DNA of 64,000 nt from Hypoxylon rubiginosum (Eukaryota; Ascomycota; Sordariomycetes; Xylariales; Hypoxylaceae): contig CADCXA010000025.1 in the NCBI GenBank assembly GCA_902806565.1, positions 1,488,001 through 1,552,000 of the forward strand. The letters are read 5' to 3'. Positions 52,501 through 64,000 of this stretch are shown here, piece after piece. The notes under the pieces are model-generated. The model did not search any database, had not been told where the DNA came from, and worked only from the letters and a program-made list of their open reading frames with translations. The number at the start of each line of letters is the position of its first letter. Within the stretch, counting starts at the first letter, position 1. Both the position numbers and the translations under genes were made by a program.

Positions 52501-52697
52501 CCGTCGAGAGCCTGGCCACCATGGCCTGGGCCGGCCACCTCCGCCGCCACCTCATGCTGTACCGCGTCTTCAACCCCCGGTTTATGATGGCGGCCGCGGT
52601 GCTGCTGATCGTGGATCTGGTGGGCATCGCCGTGACGCTGCTGGGCGTCAGGACGAACGTGCTCGCTATCAGCGAGGTCTTTGGGTTTGCGGATTAA
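49506..52697 (+). CDS. gpi13: GPI ethanolamine phosphate transferase 3 (Gpi13/PIG-O)
   Basis: This ER membrane enzyme adds the bridging ethanolamine phosphate to mannose 3 of the GPI precursor, the phosphate later joined to proteins. 1063 aa, intronless. An N-terminal membrane helix at about 66-93 is followed by a lumenal alkaline-phosphatase-like domain: IDALRYD at 137-143, nucleophile region TTGTLPT at 196-202, LGVDHAGH at 294-301 and MGDHGMD at 337-343. The C-terminal half has many predicted membrane helices. Start: the first ATG of the frame is 49506. The last 570 bp (from about 52130) are far more GC-rich than the rest, but the frame remains intact. PIG-O versus PIG-G/PIG-N is chosen on length and these motifs. 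Confidence 0.92.
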   Translation: MPSRNVRSKAPETEYRAIAAQWARAKKLKELEETTGKPNDSPSPEDAQRAALDARRKTAFERRCLWAVGFWVWLLCMHIVGILLFTSGFLLTRLVLDDRSECNNPPIAPLLEWEASGTVEGGCWHPKTFNKAVIVLIDALRYDFTVPVEDESRAEVFHNAFPFLYESSIQSPGNAFLRPFIADPPTSTLQRLKGLTTGTLPTFMDIGSSFAGTAIEEDNLLMQWRDQGKRIVHLGDDTWTALFPDYFQPNISRAYDSFNVWDLHTVDNGVLDHIFPLMKPEKKQQWDVLIGHLLGVDHAGHRYGPNHAAMTAKLQQMDSFIRDLVQEIDDDTLLVVMGDHGMDGKGDHGGESDDEVEAALWMYSKKPVFGRTQPEFTTPPATAKIRPVNQIDLVPTLALLLGIPIPYNNLGRPIEEAFFGLKGGAWGRLAAASSVTSAGIRRYQASYFQARGIEQSTKPGSPASLWSDAEAVVTKGVKTKPWEALYKAHTAYQEETLRICKDLWARFDIPKMILGIVVMASSVVILLLYVSRDEDEDFAILDDVELDFAENSLELQNSTTEPEATSYKTFSKSLVKPGLIGATLIGVTSSVLAKAMEFDDWLLVAAATAIGSMTAVAGALLRIRGTYMLNLLPNTFWGWLSVVFTLSQSIGFASNSYTIWEDSISLFFLSTFGFASAITALQRPSITERTLGVYNSVLFVILGRIASFSKLCRDEQMPYCTSTYYASANSSTSATWQLAIPFAVFLILPSIIKSYMSTSRSYEGLAPLWIGYVFRTGLFLAAVYWTLDAADNNNWLTGLPEQMLKTIHVSVAQLVLALAFVAGTTAFIWAPPCVSIFTASNTRTPQITVLGYGNTNGARYLLLPINIAGACILLSKPMGGGAIALMLWQILSLAEIVDLNDITSETIGPVALALLGNFHYFKTGHQAVVASIQWDSAFIPLFTIRYPWSPLVVALNTFAGQILACVAVPLLVLWKTGPRRKGVLESASRALGVFVAYYAVESLATMAWAGHLRRHLMLYRVFNPRFMMAAAVLLIVDLVGIAVTLLGVRTNVLAISEVFGFAD

Positions 52698-54322
52698 AAG
52701 CGGGGATATATGGAAAAGGTGATAGAGGAACGGCCCTAGCGATACGGTGATGAAAGGGTAACCCGTGGATAGGGATGGGTATAGGAAACTCGTATCTACA
52801 TGTAGAGACGGAATAGTAGGATGCATTGGGTGCGCCTTTTTTTTCTCGAGGCTACCTACTTACTAGGAGGTAGATTACTCCTGATACCAGACAACGCCGA
52901 CAACTCAAATTACTTGTAACTTACCTAATTTCCGAGTTTTCCTTGAAAGAATGCCGTAGGTGTTTGTTTGGATGTACATGCGGTGTTCTAGCCGGGTACG
53001 CATGTAGTAAGCAGCACCTAACCTATATAGATGGTACATGTAGGCAGGCAGATCGGGTGATTACTGACGCCCCGGGAGCGAAAGCATGTGGTATGCGTGT
53101 GGCATGCGTGTGGCTATCCCGCCGATCCCAACGTGCTTCCCTCCCTACCAATCGGGACCAACTTTGCTCGGGTACCTACTCAGAGACCAGAGACCAGAAC
53201 GCTGGTTCTGGGAAGCACGCTGGGAGGTAAGGTACATGAAGTAAGGTAAGGTAAGATTAGCTGCGGGAAGAGATAGGTAGGGTTGGGTTGGGCTGAACGG
53301 AAGTCCCCGGCTGGTGCCTGGAAACTAGAGATTTCGTACATGAAAACGATCGAACGGATATCGTGGATACGCACGTACATACTGTAGGGTACGTGCCTGC
53401 TTGCCCTGCTGCCTTCGCCCCGCTGCCGATCGCACGGCAGGGCACGAGAAGAATTAGGGAAGGGGGAGAAAAAACGTGGCGGTTGCAGATCGGGGGCCAT
53501 TGTCGCGTGTATACAATTCCTTTGTACAGACTTGTGTAAGTGGAGGACCTGCGTACCTCCTAAAGCCAGCCTTACGAACGACGAAGCGCAATTTATTCTG
53601 GCCCGTTACGATGCTGAAGTAAGGCCTCAGGCATCATAAGCAACAGTTTCATTCATACAGCCTCACAGGCTGCCTAAATATTTAATTAGCAACAGTGTTC
53701 CTTTTCTAGGAAGGCAGGCTGCGAAAGTAACAAGTATGTACAAGAAAATCCTTATTATCGCGGGAATGATGCCGCCCATGTGAGCGAGCACACCCGAAGC
53801 GTTGCTCCGCCCCCAAAATGTTGTCTCAGGTACAATATACCCGAAATCGATGACAAGCCACCGCCATCGTTCCGACGCCCACCCACCCCTTCTCTATTCT
53901 TAGGATTGCCTCAGACAGTTATGTGTGCCTAAACCCCGTTGCCTCATTTTCCCGTTTCTCTTTTTCTCAGCCCATCTTCTATCGTTTCGTAGTAAGAGTA
54001 GAGAAGCAGGCGTCGATTAGCGTAAGTAGAAGTATATACGTAGAAGGTAAAATAAAAAAAGAAACAAATAAAATAGTCTGATATCGTGTACTCCGTTAGA
54101 AATAAAAGGGAGTGTGAAATGGGGTATCAAATATGCGCCGATAAGTTGTAAAAAATCGCCAATCCGTAAAATCAAGTCGTCCCGTCCTCCTTTCTAATAC
54201 CCGGAGCTGGTAGTGTTCTACTCGAGCTTCTTGCAATGTCCGATCCGATCCGATCCCGTATACGCCGTAGAATTATAGTGTAAGAAGTTTGTTGATATGT
54301 TCACCGGAGGGTTCGCGTAGGG
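52698..54322. other. Gene-free interval
   Basis: It holds the 3' sides of GPI13 and of the DUF7729-type gene. GGTAA repeats occur near 53236-53256 and CCGAT repeats near 54239-54255. No gene is visible. Confidence 0.5.
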
Positions 54323-55522
54323 CTATCGTATCCAATGTAAGACGGTCATGAATAATAACGATAGCATCAGTAGAGACGGCGCTTGGGCTGTCGATATGCC
54401 GGCATTGCTTGGTAGCGCTTCGGGAAGTGCTGCGCTGACGAAATTCGGGCCACACTCCGTATTGATCTGGTCTGCCGCCTGTACGTACGTGTTCGCTATG
54501 TATTTGGTCCGATCAGCCGACGCGGATTGGTATATCTTCATCGTCTCGCTCGTACAATAATCGCAAGCAGGAAGAGCTGACGCCGGTAGGGACGAGTTGA
54601 GAGGTAAGTTGTAGAGATAGACATTCGACGAAGTCGTGAGGTTTGTGACAGCGGTAACGAAACAATAGGCCGACGTGTCTGGATTCTGCAGACAGCCGGC
54701 GCCGAAAAGCTCTTCGTACGATCTCATTCCCTTGTAGGCCTGGATGACTACCTGGTTCTGCTTTTCGTAATCCTCGCCGCAGTTGTCGTCGGATTTGAGC
54801 TGTTCGGCGAGGTCATTGAGGTAGTCGGTGCAATTTGACTTATTGGCCTCGCATGACTTTTCGATGACCTGTGTTATCTGCACCAATGATCTCATGGCCT
54901 GGAAGAAGGAACTGGAGCCCTAAAGTCCTGGTTAGTTATGAAGTTTGCGAAGCCAGTAGGACTTTGTACTAGCCTTCAAAAGCATCGAAAGAGGATAACA
55001 TTGTTGAAATGTAGGGTCCTCCAAAAAACCATTAATGAAGTTTAAGCAAGATCCACCTCCATCGTCGCCGGAGAAGTTTGCGGCGAGCGCGCCGTCGAAA
55101 GGAGTCGGAAGGGGGCCGGTAGCGACAGTCGACGTGGTAGCAGACGCGTCGGTAGCGGCTGAGACATCGATGGTGAAGGTCTGGGTCGCTGGCTGTCTAC
55201 GGACGAGCTGGCGATGCTCTTCTGCGGACATGATCTGCCAGTAACCATTGACGAAAACCGGTATCCGCGTATCAATCAGCAGCGCTGTCTCAGTCGATCG
55301 TGGGGAGCCTTCCAGTGAAATAGCAGCGGTTAGGGGGATCCAAGAGGAAATGATCAGGATGATCACTGCCATTTGTATCCAATGTTTGTGGTAGGGTGAA
55401 ACGGCAGGGTAAGGCGGACCACACCCCCGGCGCAGCGACTGCTGGCCAGCCTGGCGCACGAAGGAATTACTGGGAAACATGATGTCTTCCGAAGCAGGTA
55501 ACCGATCAGCGGGAACCATCAT
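54323..55522 (-). CDS. DUF7729-type secreted, probably GPI-anchored protein, two exons
   Basis: The Cys-containing core (CLNFINGFLEDPTFQQCYPLS, and later NCGEDY, GCLQNPDTSAYCF, CDYC, NTECGPNFV) matches the fungal family that I know as DUF7729; function unknown. Exons as modelled are 55522-54974 and 54919-54323, giving 381 aa. The modelled intron is GC-AG (donor GCTAGT), with a CTAAC branch 9 nt before TTTAG, and gives MLLKGSSSFFQAM. A GT donor at 54962 with a later acceptor (after 54912) is an alternative that adds two residues. A signal-anchor lies at about 51-68 (MAVIILIISSWIPLTAA); translation may start at that Met or upstream. The C-terminus is hydrophobic (LLMLSLLFMTVLHWIR), like a GPI signal. 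A Thr/Ser/Ala-rich linker at 110-150 is probably O-glycosylated. Confidence 0.8.
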
Positions 55523-58500
55523 ACATCACTTCCGTGAGGCGAGAGCCTCAGGCTCGTACCAGGTTTTTTTTTTTTTTATTCGTAGCGACTTCGACGTACA
55601 CTACAAATCATCGACATACGTCTCCAAGATTGAGGGTTATATGCAGCAGAAAAGAAAAACTGCAACCGGGTCCCTCCATACGTTTTTATTATATTGAAGG
55701 GGTCTAAGCCCCGAGCCCGGTATTGCCTTGTGGGCTTTGGAGAGATGATGGCTCTATTGCGGGGAGAGGAACTGGCCAATATAATGGATCGGCGGATAAA
55801 TGAATGTGTCCCCGTACCGAAGGAGGACGACACCAATGGGCAATCGTGCTTATATACAGCTGGTGGTGTCGTGACAAGATCCAAAGCGACGTGCAAGGGG
55901 GAATCGATAGCGATGTTATGTTAAAGAATCCTGGATTGGGTGGTGGCCGCTCTCCGGATATTGGATATTGGATATTGGGATGCCGTAGATACTATGAAAA
56001 TCCGAAGGGGGAGCATGGGGAAGGGTAAGGGCAAAAGAGAGGCAGCAGGATCAACTTTTGATAAAAGTACAGCAACCCACCGTACTTTTGAATGAAATTC
56101 CGCAAAGGGAAGACAACATCGAGAATGGTCAGGGCGCGCTGGTGCCATCCACATCCAATGTTTCCAAGCGTTCCCAAGCGTTCCCATCTTGGGACTTTCT
56201 GCCCGGTTGGTGTGCCTCTGTGCCCGCCGAAGCGCAGGCTACCCGCTACCTAACGACTTTGAAGACGCTAGTCCAAGCCGAGCGGCTGTCAAAAGAATGC
56301 CAACCGGGGGGGACAAATATCGCATTTGGGGTCCGTATGTATGTAATAACAGATAACGTATATACCTCTTGGTAAACCGGCGTCGTCGTGTGATTTCCGT
56401 GCCGCTTGGCTCTCTGGGGCTACAGCCTAACCAGCGAATATGGCGACGCATAGTGCTATGGTGTATGGCTGATATAACACACCCAAACACCGCTCTGACG
56501 GGTTTGGTAGCAAAAGACGACATGTCACTTCTCTCTCCTGAGTCGCCGAGATTCCATCACGTTCGGCATAAACCTGTGAGGAGCAAAAAGAGATGTCGGT
56601 CGCGGATGGGATGAAGCCCAGCACACGAACAGGGGCTTCCTTTAACTCTGTAAATTGTCGTCTGTACCCGTGCTGCCCGTGCCAGCATCTGGGTCGTTTT
56701 CCATCTGAGGCTTGATCCAGTAAGCAGGGTTAGGGGCTTGGCTTGCCTGGGGTCTCTTCGAGAAAGTTGGTAGTCTAGAACGTATTTTCCGATTCGATCG
56801 AATCCCGATTGGGGACCCCCTGTTGTTGCTAAGCTGTGCTATGGAGAGATGGGAAGTTGGTTGGAGGATTGGGCGGGCTTTGCATAAGCGAAATTTTCAT
56901 CAAATTCGCTGCTATGGCTGTGTATCTGTATGTCCCTTTGTATCACTTATCATACTCACTTATGAATCGTTGGATAAATTTCCGAAATGCGTTGTTGTTA
57001 TTAGAAGAGGCAGCTTCGGGGCACTTTTAAACGTGTTAATCTTACCACTAATGCCAGGCACAGCCGCAGCCTGGCAGCTACATGTCCGCCGTCTGCTATC
57101 TAGCCTGCTAGCCCACCTGAGCTAGCTAACTTAGCGTGACGGGTACCTGCCCTTACGGGTTATCGGCGTATATCTGCAGCAAAAAGGTTCGATATTACGT
57201 ACGCCTTTGATCCATTCATTTCACGATCCTTTTTATATATCTCACCACTATTTACCTAATACCTAATAAAATATCACCACCGAGCCGATTCCTCTTAGAA
57301 TACTACACAATCCACGCTGTGGGTTTCAGTAGGTAGACTGCTGTTAAAGACAATATGCCGTAGTATACAATTCATAAAAGTTCTCACAAATTCCGGTCCA
57401 GCCGCCCGGATCATCGCCGGCAGCATAAGGTAACATCGGGTGCAAATACTACGCGTCCAGGCGTCCGTCTCCCTTATTACTTTGAGCCAAGACGCAACCG
57501 AATCTTGCTTCTCATTCATTTCTTACATATTAGGATCCGGGGCCCTGGGATTCTTCTTTACCAATGAGAACGCAAGACTGGTTCTCCTAGCCGCTTTCTG
57601 CTCATTAACTCGATATTAATTCCATCTTTTGTTTACGCGCGAGTCAGGAGTTGATACAAGACGAGTCAATAATATAAAACTGCCGAGGGCGAGAATCTCT
57701 GCCGACTTCCAAACGGATCTTTAAACAAGTTTTCTTGTTCGACTTACCTAACTGCAGTCAGACATCGGAATATTGGAATGCCGTGCAAGCTGGACTCTTT
57801 AGAGAGCCTTAATAACCGTAGACTCATGTAAGCTCAATATAAGTCATACAAGACCCAGCTGTAAGGAAGCGACGTTTTCTTCAAGGCACTGCCCTGAAGA
57901 CTCGTTTAGGCTAGTCGACGTGTTTCACAGAGAGTCATGTAAAATGATTATCAAAAATATCAATGTTGGAGTCATTTCAACTAGGCCAGGGATGCGATAA
58001 CAAAAAGAAATGTGAAGCTATCGTGAGAAGGAGTAGACTGCAAGTACCCAGATCGATCATCTCGCCTTGTACATATGTATGTATATAGCCCTGACTGCCT
58101 AGCTAATTGATCGACGCGATCGTCGCCCTTTAAGTATAAGCAGCCCAGCCTTACATCGCTGATCCGTCGTGGGCCTGGATCCTTCCATCACCAACTCTAA
58201 GCCAACGTTCTGGTTCTATAAGAATAAAAAGCAAGCGTGTTTATTTCGGAACCGTCCACAGGGTCTGTCTGACCTCAGCTGTAGAGCTAGTCGATTCGTC
58301 ACATGCACGTATCTCGTCGACGTAGCACAGCGTGGGACCCTATTCCAGGCCTGCACTATTCGGAATTCACAGTCAGCTCGTCACACATAAAATGTACAGT
58401 ATTTCTTCGAGTCATCACATCTCATCCCAACACGCATACACGTACCTTACATACATATATGTAAGGAGGCGGAACCGCAACGCGTGGCAAGATACACACG

Positions 58501-59446
58501 CCAATGCAAGGGGCCTCGTGGCAATTATGAGACACAATTCCACCTTTCTGCCATGTTGACACCCGCTCCCAGACTTTACCGACCTGAGACATTTCATCTT
58601 CTTCAGTCTTAAACCTCGGGGATTCGGGAAAGAGAGGGAGAGTGTGTGTGTCGTGTGTATCGTGACGCACGATTTTCGTTCAGCTACGAGCCTTTATCCC
58701 GAGTCACCTAACAATTGGAAACGACCCCTTTCGAGAAACGAAAGTCTCATTATAATTGTCGGTGCCATGAGACAAGTTTCATGTCCTTAGGCACAACACA
58801 TCTATCTAGGTACGTATCCTACGGTGTGATGGCTCTTAGGATGCTACCTATTCATCCATCGCATCGGTTCATTCCGCCGGGAATTTATAAGCACCTCTCA
58901 ACACGAAGTTCCAACACACATAGGCAGCTGTGCGTTAGTCCGTGATCAAGTACCTACACCAACCCGCATCAGTTTCAAGTTTATTAAAAACGAATATAAC
59001 AACACAGGCCGAAAATCAAGAGTCACACCCAAAGCGCTACAATATTCAGAAACGCCGCGTTCATGTGATTAACATCAGGGGGAGTTGTCTTATTACGACT
59101 ATAACACCTCCCCTCCTCGAGGGGATACCCGAGCTCTATGGATCCCCCTCTCACACAAAACGCCATACAAATGCCATACCAACAATACATACAATGCGGT
59201 GCCGATAAACAACCGGCACCTATCCAACAACAACTATGATGACCTTCTCTAATGCCATGGGGGAATCTCTTTCTGCGTCAAATGCTCAAAAAAAAAAAAA
59301 GAAAGGAGACTCAGGCAAGCAAGTAGCAGCAGCAGCATCTACACCAGTGCTACCCATGAGAGCTTGCTCCTGACGATCCCCTTCCCACTTCCCTTTCTCT
59401 ACTCTCTATACATCTATCCTCCCATTACCCAAAGCTCCAAAACCGT
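55523..59446. other. 3.9-kb gene-free interval
   Basis: It starts with the upstream region of the DUF7729-type gene, including a T15 run near 55563. GGATATT occurs three times near 55957-55977. Only short frames are present. The final 200 bp are the 3' region of the ABC transporter, with an A13 run near 59288. Confidence 0.5.
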
Positions 59447-62400
59447 CTACCGCTTCTCCAAGCTCTGCAAGTTGACGAGCTCGGCGTATCTCCCGTTCCT
59501 GCGCATCAGCTCCGAGTGGGTGCCCTCCTCGACGATGCGCCCTTGGTCGAACACGTAGATGACGTCGGCCTTCTGGATGGTGCTCAGGCGGTGGGCCACG
59601 GCGATCGTCGTCCGGCCCTTGGCCGCCTTGTCTAGTGCGGCCTGCACCACGTGTTCCGACTCCGAGTCGAGCGCGCTCGTCGCCTCGTCGAGGAGTAGGA
59701 TCTTGGGGTCGCGGATCAGCGCCCGCGCGATGGCGATGCGCTGCTTCTGGCCGCCCGACAGCAGCGTCCCTTTGCTGCCCACCACCGTGTTGAAGCCGTC
59801 CGGCAGCGACAGGATGAAATCGTAGATGTTGGCTTCCTGGCAGGCGAACTCGATGACCTCGTCCGCGACGTTCTCCTGGGGAAAGCCGAGAAGAATGTTC
59901 TCCCTAATCGTGCCTTGGTACAAGGTCGGCTCCTGGGACACGAGGGCGATGAATGACCGATACTCGTTAACATTGAGGGAGCTGATCTCCTTGCCATCGA
60001 TGAAAATGCCGCCGGCGAGCGGGTCGTAGAAGCGTTCTAGTAGCGCGATTGTAGTGCTCTTTCCGCAGCCCGACGCACCGACCAAGGCGATGTACTGACC
60101 GGGGCGGATCGTCAAGTTCAGACCGCGCAGCACAGGCTGTTCGGGCCGGGTGGGATATCGGAAGTGGACGTCTCGGAATTCAATAGTGCCCTGGACCGAG
60201 TCAATGGTGGCACCGTCCTTGGACCACGTATCAATCGTCGGCTTCCGGTCAAATAGCGTCTTGAGCTCGCCGGCCGCGTAATGTGCCTTGCCCATGTCGG
60301 GAGCGAACGAGAAAACAATACCTGCCGACTGCGCACCATAGATGACCGACATGAAGCAGACGAAGAACGTAAAGAGATCGTACTCGCCCTTGGCAATTAA
60401 AGTACCACCGTACCAGAAGCCAAGAGCAAAGGCTAAGAAGAGAAACGACTGGGCAGCCCCGTAGAGTAGCGAGGATTTCAATACTGATATTAAGCTGGAT
60501 CTCTGCTGAGCAGCGAGAGACTGCTTGTACTGTGCCAGCACATCTTCCTCCCGGGTCAGAGATGCAACGGTGCGAATTGCCGAGATAGCCTCAGATGCGT
60601 ACGAAGCGCTTTGCTCGTAAGCGCTTCTGGAGCGTCGTTGGAAGTGCGCGAGCATGTAGAAGCGGAAGAAGCCGCACGCAAGCAGAACCGGGACAGTAGC
60701 AATGCAGACTAGAGCCAACTTCCAGCCAAACGCCAAAGCAACAACCATTGCAGATATCAATGTCGTAATCACCATGAGCAACGTGCCGAGGGTAACACCG
60801 CTAAGACCAGCAACATGGGTGGTTTCTGTCGATAAGAATGACGTGAGCGCGCCGGCAGTGTTCTCGTCCTTGTCGAAGAAGGCAACGTCCTGGCGAAGCA
60901 TTGTCCGGAACGCACGATCTCTAACACGGTGGATGAGCCTCTCGGAGCACTTCGCGAAGGCAACGCCTTGTGACACTTGAGCGATGAGCATAACAAACGC
61001 TAGCATGAGAAACATGGCGCTCCAGAAGTCGCTGTCCTTTTTGACCTGTCCACTGTTTGCTGGAGTTATAGGCACCGCAAGCGTCTAAGTTGGGTTAGCT
61101 AACGAGCGTGATAAAATGAGGATTGCTTAATATCCAGATACTTACGAGAATCTGCTTGGCAAAGAAGAAGGCTTGAGTTGGGTTACCACCTCCACAGATG
61201 ATGGACCAGAACAACCCCCAAACCATCAGCTTCCATTCTTCCTTGTTGAATGAAGCAACGAGCTTGATTAGAGTCCACAATCCATACTGCTTCGTTTCCT
61301 CGGGCTTGCGAGATTGAAGAGCCCTGCTAGATGCAGATCCCTGGGTCGTCGTTCGGTTGAGCTTATCATGGATGTTGTCATCGGGGTCTTCGACATAACC
61401 AGACTCGAATCCTTTGGCAGAAGCTTGACGAATTAGCTGTTCTTCCTTGATATCGATCTGTTCCTGCTCCTCTGCTGTTAGGTCATTGACGGCTGCGATG
61501 TTCTGTGCGTTGACTAATTTGGCGTACGCGCCATTGCTTTCCAGGAGCTCGTCGTGAGTTCCCTGTTCGACAATAGTGCCTTGGGACATGACTACGATGT
61601 TGTGCGCATCTCTGATAGTCGAAAGACGATGGGCGATAGTGATGGTTGTTCGACCTTCTGCGGCGGCCTCCAGTGCTGCTTGGACGACGCCCTCCGACTT
61701 GGTGTCCAAAGCGCTCGTAGCCTCGTCAAGGAGGAGAACTAAAATGGAGGTTAGAACCTATCTGCACGTTTCCTATCAATTGATCGAAACTTACTCTTGG
61801 GGTCCGAGACAACGGCTCGAGCGATAGCGATACGTTGCTTTTGACCACCAGACAACAAAAACCCACGTTCGCCGACGTTTGTTTCGTATCCTTCCGGCAA
61901 GGATGAGACGAAGTCGTGGGCGTTGGCCTTCTTTGCTGCTTCATAGATGAGTTCTCGCTGCTTCTCCTCGCTCTCGTTTTCGAATTTCGTGCCGATGAGA
62001 CCGTGTCGGATGTTGTTGTAGATCGTCGTACCAAACAAAGTTGGCTCTTGGCTGACCAGGGACATCTGCTGGCGCAACCAGCGGAGGTTTAGGGTGCTAA
62101 CATCGTGACCATCTAAAAGCACAGCGCCTGCGACGGGATCGTAGAATCGCTCTACCAATCCAACGATGGTGCTCTTTCCAGACCCGGAAGTTCCAACCAA
62201 AGCTGTCGTCTTGCCTGCTGGGATTTCCAACGTGACATCGTTCATGACGGTAACATCGGGTCTTGAAGGATATATGTGCTTGACGTGTTCCAGGCGGATC
62301 GTGCCCACAACATTCTCTAGCTTGTCACCGGTGTCGTTGGTGGGGTCCAGGGGGGATACGCGGTCGATAGTATTGAATATCTTGGCGGCAGCCGCAAGTG

Positions 62401-63580
62401 CGGTTCCGAAGGCTTGGAGATTCGGAGCGACGTTACCTAAATTGAAGGCACCAATCATGATGGACATCATGACAATGAGGACGCTCGACAAGGGGATTAC
62501 ACCGTCGACGAGATACTTGCTGCCCATCCAGAAGCTCAAGCCGTAGTTCATGTATATGATCCACATCATACCAGCGACCATAATGGCGACGGAGGCCGCC
62601 TTTCTGAAACCATAGTATTCGGCTCGGATCAAGTGAGAGTCGTATTGCTTTGCTAGGCGATCCTGGGTACCAAAAGCGACGGCGTTGCGAATGGAGCTGA
62701 TCACCTCTTCAGCAACGCTGCCTCCTGTCGCATATGCCTGGATCGAGTTCTTGGTAAACTTGACGACGAATCGAGATCCAACTCCCATGTCCAAAATCAG
62801 GGCAAAAAGCGAAGAGCATAGGATGAGGGTCAACTTCCAATAGAAAACGAAGCCAATGACGAAAGCGGATACAAATGTCGAGAAGGCCGTCAGCGTCAAG
62901 CCAATCTTCTCAGAGATACCCTCCTGGACCAAATTGGTGTCGGCGGTAATGCGGGTAGTCACCTCGCCGGCACCGAGCTTATCGAAGAAACCGATATTCT
63001 GGCGCATGCAGCTCTCCAGATAGTGTTCTCGAATCTTGGCGCTGATATGCTCACCAGTATAGATGAAGCCGACGGTGGCGATGTAGATGGTGATGAATTC
63101 ACCGATAGCTAGGTAGACGAAGTATAGGACGAGAGTAGTCATCTGGTCCATGAAAGAGTCGTATGATACAGTGCCTAGGAAATAACCTTGGAATGTGTTT
63201 TGGAGGTTACCGAAGATGACTGTCATGAGAGGTAGGGCGGCACCGCCGGCGATGGCGCATATGGCACTCACGATCATGATGATAATATCATTTCTCGAAG
63301 AATACCGGTACAAGGTGGCAACGCCAGCCTTGACCTCGGGCGTAAGGACCTGTCTCTTGAGGATTTCCGCCTCGTTGGCAGGGAGGTGCTTGAAGGGGTC
63401 ATTGTCGATCTCCTTAGAGCTCTTGGAGACTTTGGAGTCGGCCTTTTCCAAAGCGGCGGCGGATTCTGTAGAGTTCACTTCCTTAGGCGCATCTTTCATA
63501 GAGTCGCCTCCGTGGCTTGAGGTTCGGTTGGAGGCGGCCAGCTGTGGCTTTTCCGATATCTCTGATATCTCGGACGCCAT
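59447..63580 (-). CDS. Full-length ABCB/MDR-type multidrug ABC transporter, three exons
   Basis: This is a P-glycoprotein-like exporter with two repeats of membrane domain plus nucleotide-binding domain; such fungal proteins (Mdr1/Pmd1 type) efflux hydrophobic drugs at the plasma membrane. Exons are 63580-61795, 61738-61146 and 61084-59447, giving 1338 aa, the usual length. Introns of 56 and 61 nt are GT-AG. Walker [10 protein letters not shown] is at 463-471, LSGGQKQR at 576-583 and Walker B ILLLDE at about 596-601. The second half has GASGCGKST at about 1129-1137, LSGGQKQR at about 1235 and ILLLDE at about 1255. AHRLSTI H-loops are present in both. Intron 1 lies just before Walker B of the first site. 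Start: ATG 63580 (GCCATGG) is preferred over an upstream in-frame Met. Substrates are unknown. Confidence 0.95.
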
Positions 63581-64000
63581 GGCCAAGAGTTTTGTGTCGT
63601 GTTTCGATCTCAAACTTGCAAGAGATTAAAAAAGAGTTGGCGCCGGGCTAAAGAGGTTATTTACAAGAAAAGGATGGCAAGAAGCGGAACGGTGCGAGAC
63701 CGTCAAAAAAAAAACGTGTCGTGTGCCCAGACCTATATGTTTAATTTTCTTTTTCTTTTTTGAGTTCAACGGATTTTGTTCGTTTGTTTTGGCGCAACCT
63801 TCAAACGATCCATGCAACTCCCGAGGTCTTTGCGCTCTTAATCGGTAAGTGCGATTGATCGTTCCGGCAACGCGTGATTTCGCCTTCTTAGCCGTATTAT
63901 TTACTTAAGGAATTAAGGTATAGCAGAATGCAAGAATGTAGGCGACGGGAGCCGAGTTTCCTTTATACAGCGAGAACAAGATGCGAGTAATACGCCACCC
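63581..64000. other. Upstream region of the ABC transporter gene
   Basis: 420 bp reaching the window edge. An A10 run and T-rich tracts near 63700-63765 are visible. No gene is seen. Confidence 0.5.

Noticed and set aside
52115..52826. Long open frames on both strands at the end of GPI13
   Set aside because: They are produced by the local high GC content and lack any motif; GPI13 continues intact through the region.

Overview
The window is nuclear DNA of a filamentous ascomycete (Pezizomycotina, probably a sordariomycete; this is inferred from gene families and not tested). It carries short 53-178 nt introns with GTAAGT-type donors and CTAAC-type branch sites, single-gene transcription units on both strands, a HET-domain gene, a Puf3-type regulator, and Cys-rich and GPI-anchor-like secreted proteins. 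I support 15 protein-coding genes. Coding exons fill a little under half of the window. Intergenic gaps reach 3-7 kb and contain only short tandem repeats.

Layout. 0.3-5.0 kb: ribosomal protein S14 (+, three exons), with three TTAGGG motifs at an exact 8-bp period upstream, converges on an intronless Rad26/CSB-type SNF2 ATPase (-). 5-7.4 kb: an AT-rich, repeat-bearing interval with a 19-bp minisatellite sits next to a 75-aa Cys-rich gene of unknown function. 9.9-15.3 kb: a secreted GH18 chitinase-like enzyme (+) and a Ser/Pro-rich protein of unknown function (-). 19.6-26.9 kb: COG1 (+) and a peroxisomal enoyl-CoA isomerase (-) converge with 85 bp between their stops; then a mitochondrial PP2C phosphatase (+) and an NmrA-like reductase (-), again convergent. 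27.8-31.8 kb: a HET-domain protein with predicted membrane segments (+) and a secreted GH5 beta-1,6-glucanase (-, four exons). 33.5-36.5 kb: a Puf3-type Pumilio protein (-, four exons). 36.5-43.7 kb: a 7.2-kb interval without a credible gene. 43.7-55.5 kb: a single-pass membrane protein with two LPxY motifs (+), a short-chain dehydrogenase (+), the GPI-anchor enzyme Gpi13/PIG-O (+) and a probable GPI-anchored DUF7729-type protein (-). 59.4-63.6 kb: a full-length ABCB/MDR transporter (-, three exons).

The genes do not form an obvious pathway or a secondary-metabolite cluster. Most are housekeeping functions: translation, transcription-coupled repair, Golgi tethering, GPI synthesis, mRNA control in mitochondrial biogenesis, and fatty-acid oxidation. 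They are mixed with accessory functions: allorecognition-type HET, cell-wall hydrolases and drug efflux. I did not find a clearly new multi-gene system. The best leads are the small Cys-rich gene in its repeat-bearing AT-rich setting, the membrane-embedded HET protein, the TTAGGG triplet at the ribosomal gene, a probable GC-AG intron in the DUF7729-type gene, and abrupt GC-content steps inside several conserved genes.
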